This document shows, piece after piece, positions 36,665 through 45,768 of a stretch of DNA of 64,000 bases. The stretch lies in NCBI RefSeq assembly GCF_036825535.1, contig NZ_CP098812.1, positions 3,348,001-3,412,000 of the forward strand, read 5' to 3'. The notes below the pieces were generated by a model. The model saw nothing but the letters and a program-made list of their open reading frames with translations, did no database searches and had not been told where the DNA came from. Within the stretch, counting starts at the first letter, position 1. Every line of letters starts with the position of its first letter. Position numbers and translations under genes: made by a program. The DNA is from Parasalinivibrio latis (GTDB lineage: Bacteria; Pseudomonadota; Gammaproteobacteria; Enterobacterales; Vibrionaceae).

Positions 36665-37963
36665 ATGAAAAAATGGAAATTGTGTCTTATCAACCTGTTC
36701 CTGATTCCGCACCTGGCGTTTGCAGCACCAGCAGAACTGGATCAAGTCGTTGCCGTGGTAAATGATGGCGTCATCCTGAAAAGCGATGTCGACAGCATGC
36801 ACCGCACGGTAGAAAAAAATGCATTGTCCCAAGGCCAGACACTGCCTCCGGAAAAGGAACTTAACAATCAAATTGTAGAGCGCCTGATTACTGAAGAACT
36901 GCAATACCAGCAGGCAGAGAAGATGGGAATCCGCATTGATGATCCCCGCCTTGACCAAGCCATCAGCAAAGTAGCCAAAGATAACGGTGAAAGCGTAGAA
37001 GCCCTTCGCCAGTCAGTGATGAAAGAGGGCACAAGCTGGGCGACCTACCGTGAACAACTTCGCAAAGAGATAGCGATTGCCGAAGCCCGGAACGCCAACG
37101 TGCGCCGCCGTATTAATATCCTTCCGCAAGAAGTCGATACCCTGGCAGCTCAGCTCAACAAAAAGAACCAGGCACAGGTGCAATACCATATTGAACATAT
37201 TCAATTGGCACTGAGCGACGATGCAGACGCAACAGAGCGCAAGGCAGTTGCCAACGAAGCAGAAGATCTGGTTAACCAACTGAAAAATGGTGCCAACTTT
37301 GCCAGCCTTGCACTTCGCTACTCTAAAGGCCCAAAAGCTTTCCAGGGTGGCGATTGGGGATGGATGCGCCTTGAAGAAATGCCGACTATTTTTGCCGACC
37401 AAATTGGTGGCCACGGTAATGGTGCCGTCATTGGCCCCTTCCGCAGTGGTGTGGGTTACCACATCCTGAAAATTGCCGGTGTTAAAGGTCTGGAAACTGT
37501 CGCTGTAACCGAAACCAATGCCCGTCATATCCTGATTAAGCCATCCATCATCCTCAGTGACGATATGGCAAAGAAAGAGCTGGAAGGCATGGTGAAAGAC
37601 ATCAAGTCCGGCCGTAAGAGCTTTGCAGATCTTGCGAAGCAATACAGCCAGGATCCGGGCTCCGCAGCAAACGGTGGGGAACTGGGATGGCAGACATCAG
37701 ACATTTATGTGCCAGAATTTAAGGAGCAGGTCGATACCCTGCCAGTTGGCCAAATCAGCGAACCGTTTAAAACCGTTCACGGCTGGCACATTGTTGAAGT
37801 GGAAGGACGCCGACAGGTAGACCGTACGGATGCGGCAGTTAAGAACCGCGCTTATAACTTGCTGTTCCGTCGAAAATTCAACGAAGAAGCACAGGCATGG
37901 TTGCAGGAACTGCGAGCAGGTGCTTACGTAGAAATGATGGGAGAGGACAACAGTGCCCGTTAA
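36665..37963 (+). CDS. surA: Periplasmic chaperone and peptidyl-prolyl isomerase SurA
   Basis: Escorts outer-membrane proteins to the Bam complex. 432 residues: signal peptide (1-20, ending HLAFA), N-terminal chaperone domain beginning DQVVAVVNDGVILKSDV, two PpiC parvulin domains (about 170-270 and 280-380) and a C-terminal helix. ATG 36665 is chosen for the signal sequence; an upstream in-frame ATG at 36653 adds four residues. Its stop overlaps pdxA by 11 bases. Confidence 0.96.
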   Translation: MKKWKLCLINLFLIPHLAFAAPAELDQVVAVVNDGVILKSDVDSMHRTVEKNALSQGQTLPPEKELNNQIVERLITEELQYQQAEKMGIRIDDPRLDQAISKVAKDNGESVEALRQSVMKEGTSWATYREQLRKEIAIAEARNANVRRRINILPQEVDTLAAQLNKKNQAQVQYHIEHIQLALSDDADATERKAVANEAEDLVNQLKNGANFASLALRYSKGPKAFQGGDWGWMRLEEMPTIFADQIGGHGNGAVIGPFRSGVGYHILKIAGVKGLETVAVTETNARHILIKPSIILSDDMAKKELEGMVKDIKSGRKSFADLAKQYSQDPGSAANGGELGWQTSDIYVPEFKEQVDTLPVGQISEPFKTVHGWHIVEVEGRRQVDRTDAAVKNRAYNLLFRRKFNEEAQAWLQELRAGAYVEMMGEDNSAR

Positions 37964-38939
37964 ACGCATAGCCATTACTCCAGGGGAGCCGGCTGGAATT
38001 GGCCCAGACCTGATATTATCCCTTACAGGACAGGACTGGCCTCATGAGCTGGTGATCATTGCCAGCCAGGCGCTGCTGGAAGACAGAGCCGCCAGCCTGG
38101 GAGTTGACGTACGTTTTGTCAGTTACGACAAAAATACCGCCCCTCAGCCATCCCAAAAAGGCACACTGGTGGTAGACGACATTCCGCTGGGCGGTACCGT
38201 TAGCCCTGGTGAGCTTAACGAGCAAAACGGCCACTATGTCCTTGATACCCTTACCCGGGCAGCAGAAGGCAATATGGCAGGCGAATTTGATGCAGTGGTT
38301 ACCGGCCCGGTTCACAAAGGCATTATCAACCGCGCAGGTGTTTCATTCAGTGGCCATACCGAGTTTTTTGCCCAGCACAGCAATACCACTGATGTGGTCA
38401 TGATGCTGGCAACAGAGGGACTCCGGGTAGCTCTTGTCACCACCCACCTGCCATTGGCTTACGTGGCAAAAGCCATTACCGAAGAACGCCTGGACAAGAT
38501 CATTACGATTCTCAATGATGATCTGAAATCCAAGTTCGGTATTGAAACACCAAAGATTTACGTTTGTGGCCTTAACCCGCACGCAGGGGAAGGGGGCCAC
38601 CTTGGCAGGGAAGAGATTGATGTTATCATTCCCGCCCTCGACAAACTGCGTGACCAAGGGCTGGACTTAGTTGGCCCGTTGCCCGCCGACACCCTTTTCC
38701 AGGAGAAATACCTGAAAGAGGCTGATGCCGTGCTGGCAATGTATCACGACCAGGGATTACCGGTGTTGAAGTACAAGGGATTTGGTAAATCAGTCAATAT
38801 CACACTGGGTTTGCCGTTTATCCGTACCTCAGTTGATCATGGAACCGCACTTGAACTGGCGGGAACAGGACAAGCTGATGCGGGTAGCCTGCGAACCGCA
38901 CTCTCACACGCTATCCAACTGGTAGACAAACAAGCATGA
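37953..38939 (+). CDS. pdxA: 4-hydroxythreonine-4-phosphate dehydrogenase
   Basis: Oxidises 4-phosphohydroxy-L-threonine in pyridoxal-5'-phosphate synthesis. 328 residues with ITPGEPAGIGPDL at the N-terminus, VTGPVHKGIINRAG, and metal-binding histidines in SGHTEFFA and MYHDQGLPV. GTG start at 37953 lies inside surA (11-base overlap) with GAGAGGA upstream. Its stop overlaps rsmA by ATGA. Confidence 0.96.
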   Translation: MPVKRIAITPGEPAGIGPDLILSLTGQDWPHELVIIASQALLEDRAASLGVDVRFVSYDKNTAPQPSQKGTLVVDDIPLGGTVSPGELNEQNGHYVLDTLTRAAEGNMAGEFDAVVTGPVHKGIINRAGVSFSGHTEFFAQHSNTTDVVMMLATEGLRVALVTTHLPLAYVAKAITEERLDKIITILNDDLKSKFGIETPKIYVCGLNPHAGEGGHLGREEIDVIIPALDKLRDQGLDLVGPLPADTLFQEKYLKEADAVLAMYHDQGLPVLKYKGFGKSVNITLGLPFIRTSVDHGTALELAGTGQADAGSLRTALSHAIQLVDKQA

Positions 38940-39745
38940 GTGACAACGTCCATTTAGGCCACCGCGCCCGTAAGCGCTTTGGTCAGAACTTCCTGAACGA
39001 CCCATTTATTATTGATGGTATCGTCAGTGCTATTAACCCAAGACCGGGGCAAAACCTGCTGGAAATCGGTCCGGGTCTGGGGGCACTGACAGAGCCGGTT
39101 GCCGCCCAGGTCGACAAACTGACAGTGGTCGAACTGGACCGCGATCTGGCCGAGCGCCTGCGCCATCACCCTCAGTTGAAAGACAAGCTGACAATTCACG
39201 AAGGCGATGCCATGCGCTTCGATTTCAGTGCACTGGCAAAGCCTGAAAACAAGCTGCGTGTATTCGGTAACCTGCCTTACAACGTATCTACCCCGCTGAT
39301 GTTCCACCTTTTCAGCTATGCTGACAGTATTGCGGACATGCACTTTATGCTGCAAAAAGAGGTGGTTAACCGTCTGGCTGCGGGCCCAGGCACCAAAGCC
39401 TATGGGCGTCTGACCGTGATGGCACAGTATTACTGTAAGGTTGTACCGGTTCTGGAAGTACCACCAGAGTCTTTCAAACCGGCACCAAAGGTAGACTCCG
39501 CCGTAGTACGCCTGGTTCCTCATGATACCCTGCCTCATCCGGCAACCAACCTTAAATGGCTGGACCGTGTGTGCCGCGAAGGTTTCAACCAGCGTCGCAA
39601 GACCGTACGTAATTGCTTCAAAAGCCTGGCTGATACAGAGACACTGGAGAGCCTGGGTATCAAGCCGGATATGCGCCCTGAAAATCTGACACTGGCGCAG
39701 TTTGTTGCGCTGGCAAACTGGCTGGATGCCAATCACCAGGGTTAA
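38936..39745 (+). CDS. rsmA: 16S rRNA dimethyladenosine transferase
   Basis: Dimethylates A1518 and A1519 of 16S rRNA late in 30S assembly; loss gives kasugamycin resistance (ksgA). 269 residues. SAM-binding motif EIGPGLGALTEPV and the catalytic motif NLPYNVSTPL are present. The ATG overlaps the pdxA stop (ATGA), so translation is coupled. Confidence 0.97.
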   Translation: MSDNVHLGHRARKRFGQNFLNDPFIIDGIVSAINPRPGQNLLEIGPGLGALTEPVAAQVDKLTVVELDRDLAERLRHHPQLKDKLTIHEGDAMRFDFSALAKPENKLRVFGNLPYNVSTPLMFHLFSYADSIADMHFMLQKEVVNRLAAGPGTKAYGRLTVMAQYYCKVVPVLEVPPESFKPAPKVDSAVVRLVPHDTLPHPATNLKWLDRVCREGFNQRRKTVRNCFKSLADTETLESLGIKPDMRPENLTLAQFVALANWLDANHQG

Positions 39746-39775
39746 TTTTCTGGATTAGACACTGACAAGGATGCT

Positions 39776-40150
39776 ATGGAAAAAGCCAATATACAGATCC
39801 ATGTTGTAACCCATTTTGTGGAAGAACAATCGGATCCGGAAAATGAACGTTATGTGTTTTCCTACACCATAACCATTTCCAATCTCGGCACAGCCTCGGC
39901 CCAACTCCTGCGCCGGCAATGGCTGATTACGGATGCCAACGGCAAAAAGATGTCAGTGGAAGGCGAAGGTGTGGTTGGAGAACAACCACACCTCTCTCCC
40001 GGCGCCCAATACACCTATACCAGCGGAACCGTTATCGAAACACCGATGGGTGTCATGCAAGGGCGCTATTCCATGGTAGATGAATCGGGATGCGAGTTCG
40101 AAACCGAGATCTCACCTTTCCGCTTGGCCATTCCCAATATCATTCATTAA
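39776..40150 (+). CDS. apaG: ApaG/CorD-family protein
   Basis: 124-residue beta-sandwich (fibronectin-III-like) protein of the ApaG family; biochemical role unclear, linked to Co2+/Mg2+ phenotypes. Conserved GEGVVGEQPHLSPGAQYTY (GxGxxG) and the C-terminal YSMVDESG are present. AAGGA precedes the ATG. It lies between rsmA and apaH as in E. coli. Confidence 0.95.
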   Translation: MEKANIQIHVVTHFVEEQSDPENERYVFSYTITISNLGTASAQLLRRQWLITDANGKKMSVEGEGVVGEQPHLSPGAQYTYTSGTVIETPMGVMQGRYSMVDESGCEFETEISPFRLAIPNIIH

Positions 40151-40163
40151 CTGAAGGTACATC

Positions 40164-41003
40164 TTGGCAACCTATCTGATTGGCGATATCCAGGGCTGTT
40201 ACCAGGACTTGCGTAACATTCTGGATGAAGCCGGCTTCACGCCTGGAAAAGACACGCTTTACCTTGCCGGAGACCTGGTAGCCCGGGGACCCGATTCCCT
40301 CTCTACACTGCGTTTTATACGTGGGCTGGGCGACAGTGCCCGCACAGTGCTGGGTAATCATGACCTCCACATGCTGGCCGTCTATGCCGGCGTCCATAAG
40401 ATCAAGGACAAAGATAAAACCCGGCCGGTTTTTGAAGCCTCTGACTGTGATGAACTGATGGCCTGGCTGCGCCAGCAACCTTTGCTAATCCATGAGGCGA
40501 TACCGAACAGCCAATATCCGGGGTTTATCCTGACCCATGCCGGCCTTTCACCCCAGTGGGACAGAGAGACAGCCAAAGCCTGTGCGAGCGAAGTGGAATC
40601 GGTTCTGAAAAGTGATAACTGGCAATGGCTAATCCGGGAAATGTATGCCAATGAACCGGCGCTTTGGTCCCCCAGCCTCGAAGGGATACATCGCTACCGT
40701 TATACCATCAACGCCCTCACCCGGATGCGCTTCTGCTTCGCTGATGCCTCTCTGGATATGGACTGCAAGCTGCCTCCTGATGAAGTGGATGCTGGCCCCT
40801 TAATGCCTTGGTTTAAGTACCCAATGCGCAAGACTGTCAATGAATGTCTGGTATTTGGCCACTGGGCTGCCCTGGGTGGAACCCTGGATGCAGGGCTTGC
40901 CGGTCTCGATACGGGCTGTGTATGGGGAGGAAGCCTGACAATGTTACGCTGGGAAGACATGGCACTGTTCTCCCTGCCATGCCGCACAAATCTAAAAAAC
41001 TGA
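40164..41003 (+). CDS. apaH: Diadenosine tetraphosphatase, symmetrical
   Basis: Hydrolyses Ap4A to two ADP and removes Np4 caps from RNA. 279 residues of the PPP phosphatase fold: GDIQGCYQDL, GDLVARGPDS and GNHDLHMLAV give the metal ligands. The start is TTG at 40164 with GAAGG 7 bases upstream; no in-frame ATG near it preserves the YLIGDIQG start. Last gene of the lptD cluster. Confidence 0.95.
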   Translation: MATYLIGDIQGCYQDLRNILDEAGFTPGKDTLYLAGDLVARGPDSLSTLRFIRGLGDSARTVLGNHDLHMLAVYAGVHKIKDKDKTRPVFEASDCDELMAWLRQQPLLIHEAIPNSQYPGFILTHAGLSPQWDRETAKACASEVESVLKSDNWQWLIREMYANEPALWSPSLEGIHRYRYTINALTRMRFCFADASLDMDCKLPPDEVDAGPLMPWFKYPMRKTVNECLVFGHWAALGGTLDAGLAGLDTGCVWGGSLTMLRWEDMALFSLPCRTNLKN

Positions 41004-41013
41004 CTGCCTGACC

Positions 41014-41033
41014 GGGCAGCAATTTAGCTGCCC
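41014..41033 (+). terminator. Possible terminator after apaH
   Basis: GGGCAGC (41014-41020), loop AATTTA, GCTGCCC (41027-41033). Strong stem but only a weak T-stretch further on, so efficiency is doubtful. Confidence 0.5.
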
Positions 41034-41168
41034 ATGCGCCTTTCCTGCAAAATCTTCAAGCAACAAATTCGATAGATTACATTGACATACTGTCCGTTGA
41101 GTAGCGTCTCACCCGGCGTATATTGGATTGCAAGAAGACAAAACGGCGATGCACCGTTAGGAGATATT

Positions 41169-41450
41169 ATGTCAGTAAATCATCAACATACAGCGGAAGA
41201 GATGTCAGAGAAAATGGCCCACCGCTATCCTGGTGAAGAACATCACACACACGATACCCGTCATAACGAATTCCGTGAGCATGAGAAAAGCCACCCCCAC
41301 ACTCAGCATGGTGGTAGCCCTGAAGGCCATAAACACGCAGTGCCAGAACATCACCATCATGAAAACTGCTGTGGCAAGCACCATAAAACCAAAGAACATG
41401 ACCACAAAGGTCATTCCCGTGAGCACCACAAAACCGGTCATCACGAGTAA
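41169..41450 (+). CDS. Small histidine-rich protein, putative metal binder
   Basis: 93 residues containing 26 histidines, many Glu and Lys, and a Cys pair in HHHHENCCGKHH near residue 66. No signal peptide or membrane segment: cytoplasmic. ATG 41169 has a good TAGGAG site 5 bases upstream, which supports real translation; the frame extends upstream to 41082 but without a better site. The composition suggests binding or storage of Ni2+, Zn2+, Co2+ or Cu+, by analogy with Hpn-like proteins; no homology claimed. Its own transcription unit between apaH and a shared terminator at 41563. The sequence is low-complexity, so family search may be misleading. Confidence 0.7.
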   Translation: MSVNHQHTAEEMSEKMAHRYPGEEHHTHDTRHNEFREHEKSHPHTQHGGSPEGHKHAVPEHHHHENCCGKHHKTKEHDHKGHSREHHKTGHHE

Positions 41451-41562
41451 ACCCAGCTGGACTAACCTGCTGATCAGCCCGGTTGGCAGAGGCATCCCAA
41501 AGACTTTTCCGGTGGGTCTTTCTTCTCCCTCACCACGTCAGGAAAGAAACTGCCGGAGAACG

Positions 41563-41590
41563 AAAAACGCAGCCCCAAGGCTGCGTTTTT
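41563..41590. terminator. Bidirectional terminator between His-rich gene and folA
   Basis: AAAAACGCAGCC (41563-41574), loop CCAA, GGCTGCGTTTTT (41579-41590): a perfect 12-bp stem usable from both strands. Confidence 0.92.
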
Positions 41591-41604
41591 CGTTGGGAAA
41601 CGGG

Positions 41605-42090
41605 TTACTGTACCCTGTCGAAAATGGCAAACTCCATATCAAACCGGTTTTTCTCATCAGAAGTGAAATGCTCACTAAAGCTCTGCTCCCAGCCCTCTCC
41701 CCAATCAGGAAACGCAGTATCTCCGTCAAGTTCAGCATCAACAAATGTCAGGTAAAGACATTGAGCCCGAGGCAGAAAAGTCTCATAAATTGAGCCACCA
41801 CCGATAACCATCAGCTCTTCAACGCAGCCAGCCGCCACAATGGCTGATTCAGGGCTCTTTACTACGGTAATACCTTCCGCCGTAAATGCCGGGTCGCGGC
41901 TTATCACGATATTCTGCCGCCCTGGAAGTGGCCGCCCGATCGATTCAAATGTTTTGCGTCCCATCACAACAGGCTTACCCAGGGTCTGACGCTTGAACCA
42001 CACAAAATCAGCCGGAAGGTGCCACGGCATCTGGTTATCCATACCTATAATTCGGTTCTTTGCCATTGCGGCAATCATGCTGATTTTCAA
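41605..42090 (-). CDS. folA: Dihydrofolate reductase
   Basis: NADPH-dependent reduction of dihydrofolate to tetrahydrofolate; the trimethoprim target. 161 residues: MKISMIAAMAKNRIIGMDN, the substrate region MPWHLPADFVWFK with the active-site acid Asp, and VVMGRKTFESIGRPLPGR. TTG start at 42090 with a GGAG site about 9 bases upstream; the next ATG would remove the first beta-strand. Single gene with terminator; chromosomal housekeeping type. Confidence 0.95.
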   Translation of the reverse strand: MKISMIAAMAKNRIIGMDNQMPWHLPADFVWFKRQTLGKPVVMGRKTFESIGRPLPGRQNIVISRDPAFTAEGITVVKSPESAIVAAGCVEELMVIGGGSIYETFLPRAQCLYLTFVDAELDGDTAFPDWGEGWEQSFSEHFTSDEKNRFDMEFAIFDRVQ

Positions 42091-42107
42091 ACTCTTCTCC
42101 CGGATAG

Positions 42108-42572
42108 TCAGATCACTGGACGTCGACGATAAAACAGTAGTCCCGGCATCGCAAGGCCAATGGCCAGTGCGGCAATGATAAACAGCGCCTTGAGGAAGTT
42201 GTCCACCATGGCACCCAGCAACTCCGGCGTATAACCTCGGTGGTTTATCTCTACCAACGCAATCATCGCCTTATAGGCAAATACCCCGGGAACCATTGGA
42301 ATTAAGGCTGCTACCGTAAACACTTTAGGGTGGGCGACAAAACGTTTGGACCAATACACCCCCACCATGCCTACCGCCGTTGCAGCAACCAAGGTAGCCC
42401 ATTCGATGGAAACGCCGTAGTGCAGCATTAAAAAACGCAGCCCATGTCCAAGTGCACCACCAATGGCGCAGTATTTGAGCGCCCGCTTGGGAACATTGAA
42501 AACCAATGCAAAACCTACCGCGGGGATGGCTGCAAAAAACATATCGTTGAGAAGTGCCAGCAACAGGCTCAT
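42108..42572 (-). CDS. yjjB: Threonine/serine exporter family, YjjB-type small subunit
   Basis: 154-residue membrane protein with about 4-5 hydrophobic helices, the DUF3815 half of the split ThrE-type exporter. In E. coli YjjB works with YjjP to export succinate. ATG 42572 overlaps the yjjP stop by 4 bases (ATGA), which decides the start over the upstream 42584. Coupled with yjjP. Confidence 0.88.
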   Translation of the reverse strand: MSLLLALLNDMFFAAIPAVGFALVFNVPKRALKYCAIGGALGHGLRFLMLHYGVSIEWATLVAATAVGMVGVYWSKRFVAHPKVFTVAALIPMVPGVFAYKAMIALVEINHRGYTPELLGAMVDNFLKALFIIAALAIGLAMPGLLFYRRRPVI

Positions 42573-43348
42573 ACCCACCCCCATGCACCGATAAGGTTCA
42601 TTGCCCCGATAATGCCAAGACAGGTAGAAAGCGTCAGCAGGCTGGCAAATACCCAGCGGGCAATCCCCATATTTACATACCCCTTGACCATATCCGACAC
42701 CGCATTGATAAGTGGGAATCCCGGCACCAACATCAATACGGCTGATGCCATGGCAATGAACGGCTGGTTTCCGGCATTTAATACTTCTGCTAGCCCTGCA
42801 ACAGAGGTGGTAACAAAGGCTGTCACTCCAAAGTTCAGAAGCGGGTTGAAGTGGCGATGGGCAAATTCCTGCCTGACGATCATCCCGATCGACGATGCAA
42901 GAAAAGTGATCGCGAAAATCGTCCAGTCACCACCGGCAAGACGGCTGAAACTGGCACAGGACAAGCCGATCATCAATACAACCAACCAGCGGTTATAACG
43001 AAGTGGCTTGATCCGCTCGAGCCGGCGGCGGGCACCGGAAAGATCCAGTATGCCTTTCTCCACCATGATGACCGTATGCTGGACCTCGCTCACCACATGC
43101 ATGTTGATCCCGCGATCCGGGCTGCGCCGGGCAGTGGTAATACAATGATCTTCCGTCAGTGTGGTGACAACCATAGAGCTGGCCGAAAGAGAGATTTCTA
43201 CGCTGTCGAGGCCCAGGGCCTCACCCATCCGGCAGCTAAGGTCTGCTACAAGGCGGCTCTCAGCACCATGCTGGAGCAACATCTGGCCGGTTTTGATTAC
43301 AAGGCGGGAAATATCGCGTTGAGCCGATTCATCTAAACGCGCTGTCAT
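42569..43348 (-). CDS. yjjP: Threonine/serine exporter family, YjjP-type subunit
   Basis: 259 residues: a soluble N-terminal ThrE domain (DISRLVIKTGQMLLQHGAES) and about five transmembrane helices in the second half, i.e. the DUF1212 half of the exporter. Pairs with YjjB. AAAGGA stands upstream of the ATG. Substrate (succinate or amino acids) is inferred from E. coli. Confidence 0.88.
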   Translation of the reverse strand: MTARLDESAQRDISRLVIKTGQMLLQHGAESRLVADLSCRMGEALGLDSVEISLSASSMVVTTLTEDHCITTARRSPDRGINMHVVSEVQHTVIMVEKGILDLSGARRRLERIKPLRYNRWLVVLMIGLSCASFSRLAGGDWTIFAITFLASSIGMIVRQEFAHRHFNPLLNFGVTAFVTTSVAGLAEVLNAGNQPFIAMASAVLMLVPGFPLINAVSDMVKGYVNMGIARWVFASLLTLSTCLGIIGAMNLIGAWGWV

Positions 43349-43436
43349 CGGAAGTGTCCTTTCTCCGGAAGTAACTACAGAGCTAACGTTATATCACTTT
43401 GCTGAATAGAAAGCCTGAGCCAGATCAGGCTGGTAC

Positions 43437-43466
43437 AAAAAAGCCGCTTGAATAAACAAGCGGCTT
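43437..43466 (-). terminator. Terminator of obg
   Basis: Minus strand: AAGCCGCTTG, loop TTTATT, CAAGCGGCTT and six T. Perfect 10-bp stem. Confidence 0.9.
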
Positions 43467-43489
43467 TAATTCAGAGGGACAATACGGGA

Positions 43490-44662
43490 TTAAGGCTTGT
43501 AGATGATTTCGACGTCGTAGTCGTCTTCATCCCAGTCATCCCAATCATCGTCGTCACCTTCGTAATCAGGGTTACGCATGGCACGCTCGTGGTAGTCATC
43601 CCATTTGAATTCAACCTTCTCGCCTTCCTGCTCTTCCTCGATCTTAGCTTCAACAGGCAGGGATTCGATAAAGGTCATCAGCTCCAGCACCAGCGGCTGC
43701 ACATTCTTACGGCTCAGGGCAGAAATACAATAGTACTGACCATCCCACGCCAGTGCCTCACAAACGCGCTCAATCACATCTTGGAGGGCTTCCTCATCCA
43801 GCATTTCAACTTTGTTGAAAACCAGCCAACGAGGTTTATCTGCCAGCTTTTCACTGTAAGTGTTAAGCTCTTCCAGAATGATCTTTGCATTCTCTGCAGG
43901 ATCCGAACCGTCGATCGGAGCCACATCAATCATATGAAGCAGCACACGGCAACGCTCAAGGTGCTTCAGGAAGCGGATACCCAGTCCGGCACCTTCAGAG
44001 GCACCTTCGATAAGGCCGGGGATGTCTGCAACCACAAAACTCTTTTCCGCAGATACACGTACAACGCCCAGACTTGGTACCAGAGTGGTAAACGGATAAT
44101 CCGCTACTTTTGGCTTCGCAGCAGAAACAGCCCGGATGAAGGTAGACTTACCTGCATTAGGCAGACCCAGCATACCGACGTCAGCAAGCAGGAGAAGCTC
44201 CAGGCGCAAATGACGTATCTCACCCTTGGTGCCCAAGGTACGTTTGCGTGGTGCACGGTTTACGGACGATTTAAAGCGGGTATTACCCAGACCGTGGAAA
44301 CCGCCCTTGGCGACCATGATTTTCACGCCATGGTGAGTCAGGTCAGCAATCACTTCACCGGTGTCTTCATCAACCGCTCGGGTACCGACTGGAACGCGTA
44401 GGATCCTGTCTTCACCGCGCTTACCGGTACAGTTACCACCGCTGCCGTTTTCACCGCGGCTCGCCGCGTAGAAACGCTCAAAACGGTAGTCAATCAGGGT
44501 GTTGAGGTTCTCATCAGCTACCAGGTAAACATCACCGCCGTCGCCACCATCGCCGCCATCTGGGCCACCTTTAGGCACATACTTTTCGCGGCGGAAGCTC
44601 ACCACGCCGTTACCGCCGTCACCTGCGTCTACTTTGATGACCGCTTCATCGACAAATTTCAT
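43490..44662 (-). CDS. obgE: Obg-family GTPase (CgtA)
   Basis: Essential GTPase in 50S assembly and stringent/stress response. 390 residues: glycine-rich Obg fold (1-158, with GGPDGGDGGDGGDVYL), G domain with G1 GLPNAGKST at 166-174 and switch ADIPGLIEGA, and an acidic C-terminal tail (DDDDWDDWDEDDYD). ATG 44662 matches the family start MKFVDEA. It follows rplU-rpmA after 239 bases containing a terminator, so it may be partly separately expressed. Confidence 0.97.
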   Translation of the reverse strand: MKFVDEAVIKVDAGDGGNGVVSFRREKYVPKGGPDGGDGGDGGDVYLVADENLNTLIDYRFERFYAASRGENGSGGNCTGKRGEDRILRVPVGTRAVDEDTGEVIADLTHHGVKIMVAKGGFHGLGNTRFKSSVNRAPRKRTLGTKGEIRHLRLELLLLADVGMLGLPNAGKSTFIRAVSAAKPKVADYPFTTLVPSLGVVRVSAEKSFVVADIPGLIEGASEGAGLGIRFLKHLERCRVLLHMIDVAPIDGSDPAENAKIILEELNTYSEKLADKPRWLVFNKVEMLDEEALQDVIERVCEALAWDGQYYCISALSRKNVQPLVLELMTFIESLPVEAKIEEEQEGEKVEFKWDDYHERAMRNPDYEGDDDDWDDWDEDDYDVEIIYKP

Positions 44663-44847
44663 TTTCTTCTCCACGCCAGCACGCCGGATGCAGCGGCGAA
44701 CAGGTCGCTGACCTTCTGCTGCGTCGGCGTTTCAAAACTCGATTTTAACCCGGGTATTGTAATGATCTTAGGCGAGATTCCCATCACAAGATTGCTCTTT
44801 ACTGGGAATGAAGCAAGATTCCGGGGCGGACTCGGGGGAGCCCATAA

Positions 44848-44879
44848 ATAAAAAGCCCCGCCATATAGGCAGGGCTTTC
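44848..44879 (-). terminator. Terminator or attenuating hairpin after rpmA
   Basis: Minus strand: AAAGCCCTGCC, loop, GGCGGGGCTTT with one mismatch, then TTTT. It lies between rpmA and obg and probably reduces readthrough into obg. Confidence 0.8.
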
Positions 44880-44901
44880 GAATCTTTCGCGTCGTTCTGA
44901 A

Positions 44902-45159
44902 TTATTCAGATTCGATGCTTACGAACTTACGGTTCTTAGGACCTTTAGTTTCGAACTTAACCTTACCGTCGGTCAGTGCGAACAGAGTGTGGTCTTTACC
45001 GCAGCCTACGTTAGTACCAGCGTGGAACTTAGTGCCGCGCTGACGAACGATGATGTTACCAGCCAGAACTGATTCACCACCGAAACGCTTAACACCCAGG
45101 CGTTTGCTTTCTGAATCGCGACCGTTACGAGTAGAACCGCCAGCTTTTTTGTGTGCCAT
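44902..45159 (-). CDS. rpmA: 50S ribosomal protein L27
   Basis: 85 residues, beginning MAHKKAGGSTRNGRDS, the conserved flexible N-terminus that reaches the peptidyl-transferase centre. Starts 16 bases after rplU, as in most bacteria. Confidence 0.98.
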   Translation of the reverse strand: MAHKKAGGSTRNGRDSESKRLGVKRFGGESVLAGNIIVRQRGTKFHAGTNVGCGKDHTLFALTDGKVKFETKGPKNRKFVSIESE

Positions 45160-45175
45160 CTCAGTGCTCTCCTAA

Positions 45176-45487
45176 TTACGCGTTGATGCCAGTGATTTTC
45201 ACTTCAGTGAACCACTGACGGTGGCCCATCTGCTTGCGAGAATGCTTACGACGACGGAACTTAACGATCTTCACTTTGTCGCCACGGCCGTGAGTAACTA
45301 CTTCAGCAGTCACTTTGCCGCCATCAACGAAAGGTGCGCCAACTTTTACGTCGTCGCCGTTGGCAACCAGCATTACTTTATCGAATTCGATAGCAGCGCC
45401 AGTTTCAACGTCAAGCTTTTCCAAGCGAATAGTTTGGCCTTCGCTTACTCGGTGTTGTTTACCACCACTTTGGAAAACAGCGTACAT
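45176..45487 (-). CDS. rplU: 50S ribosomal protein L21
   Basis: 103 residues with MYAVFQSGGKQHRVSEG at the start and the C-terminal KFRRRKHSRKQMGHRQ. ATG 45487 is the family start; the frame is open 19 codons upstream (45544) but that part lacks conservation. First gene of rplU-rpmA(-obg); divergent from ispB. Confidence 0.98.
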   Translation of the reverse strand: MYAVFQSGGKQHRVSEGQTIRLEKLDVETGAAIEFDKVMLVANGDDVKVGAPFVDGGKVTAEVVTHGRGDKVKIVKFRRRKHSRKQMGHRQWFTEVKITGINA

Positions 45488-45768
45488 GTTTAACTCCGCA
45501 TTTCCGCACAGCCCTTCGATGCCGAATTTGGTCATAAAATACACGACAAGGGGGTGCGCATATAATTCATCAATAGGGCGCGAATTCTAAGGTAATATTT
45601 GCAATCTGGCAAGAGATTATACAAAGAAAAATGGTGAAAACCTGCACAGCGCATCCGGTGTCACCAAATTGGAAGATGCTTACTGTGTGGAAACCATGGT
45701 TTTAGTGTAATATCCTCGCCTAATTACCAAGGGGAGACCCTCTTCAACCTGTGTGCCGGATATTGTGA

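Noticed and set aside
41205..41495. Hydrophobic 96-codon minus-strand frame that looks like a membrane protein
   Set aside because: It is antisense to the His-rich gene (CAT/CAC codons read as ATG/GTG); no ribosome site, and the plus-strand gene has a good one.
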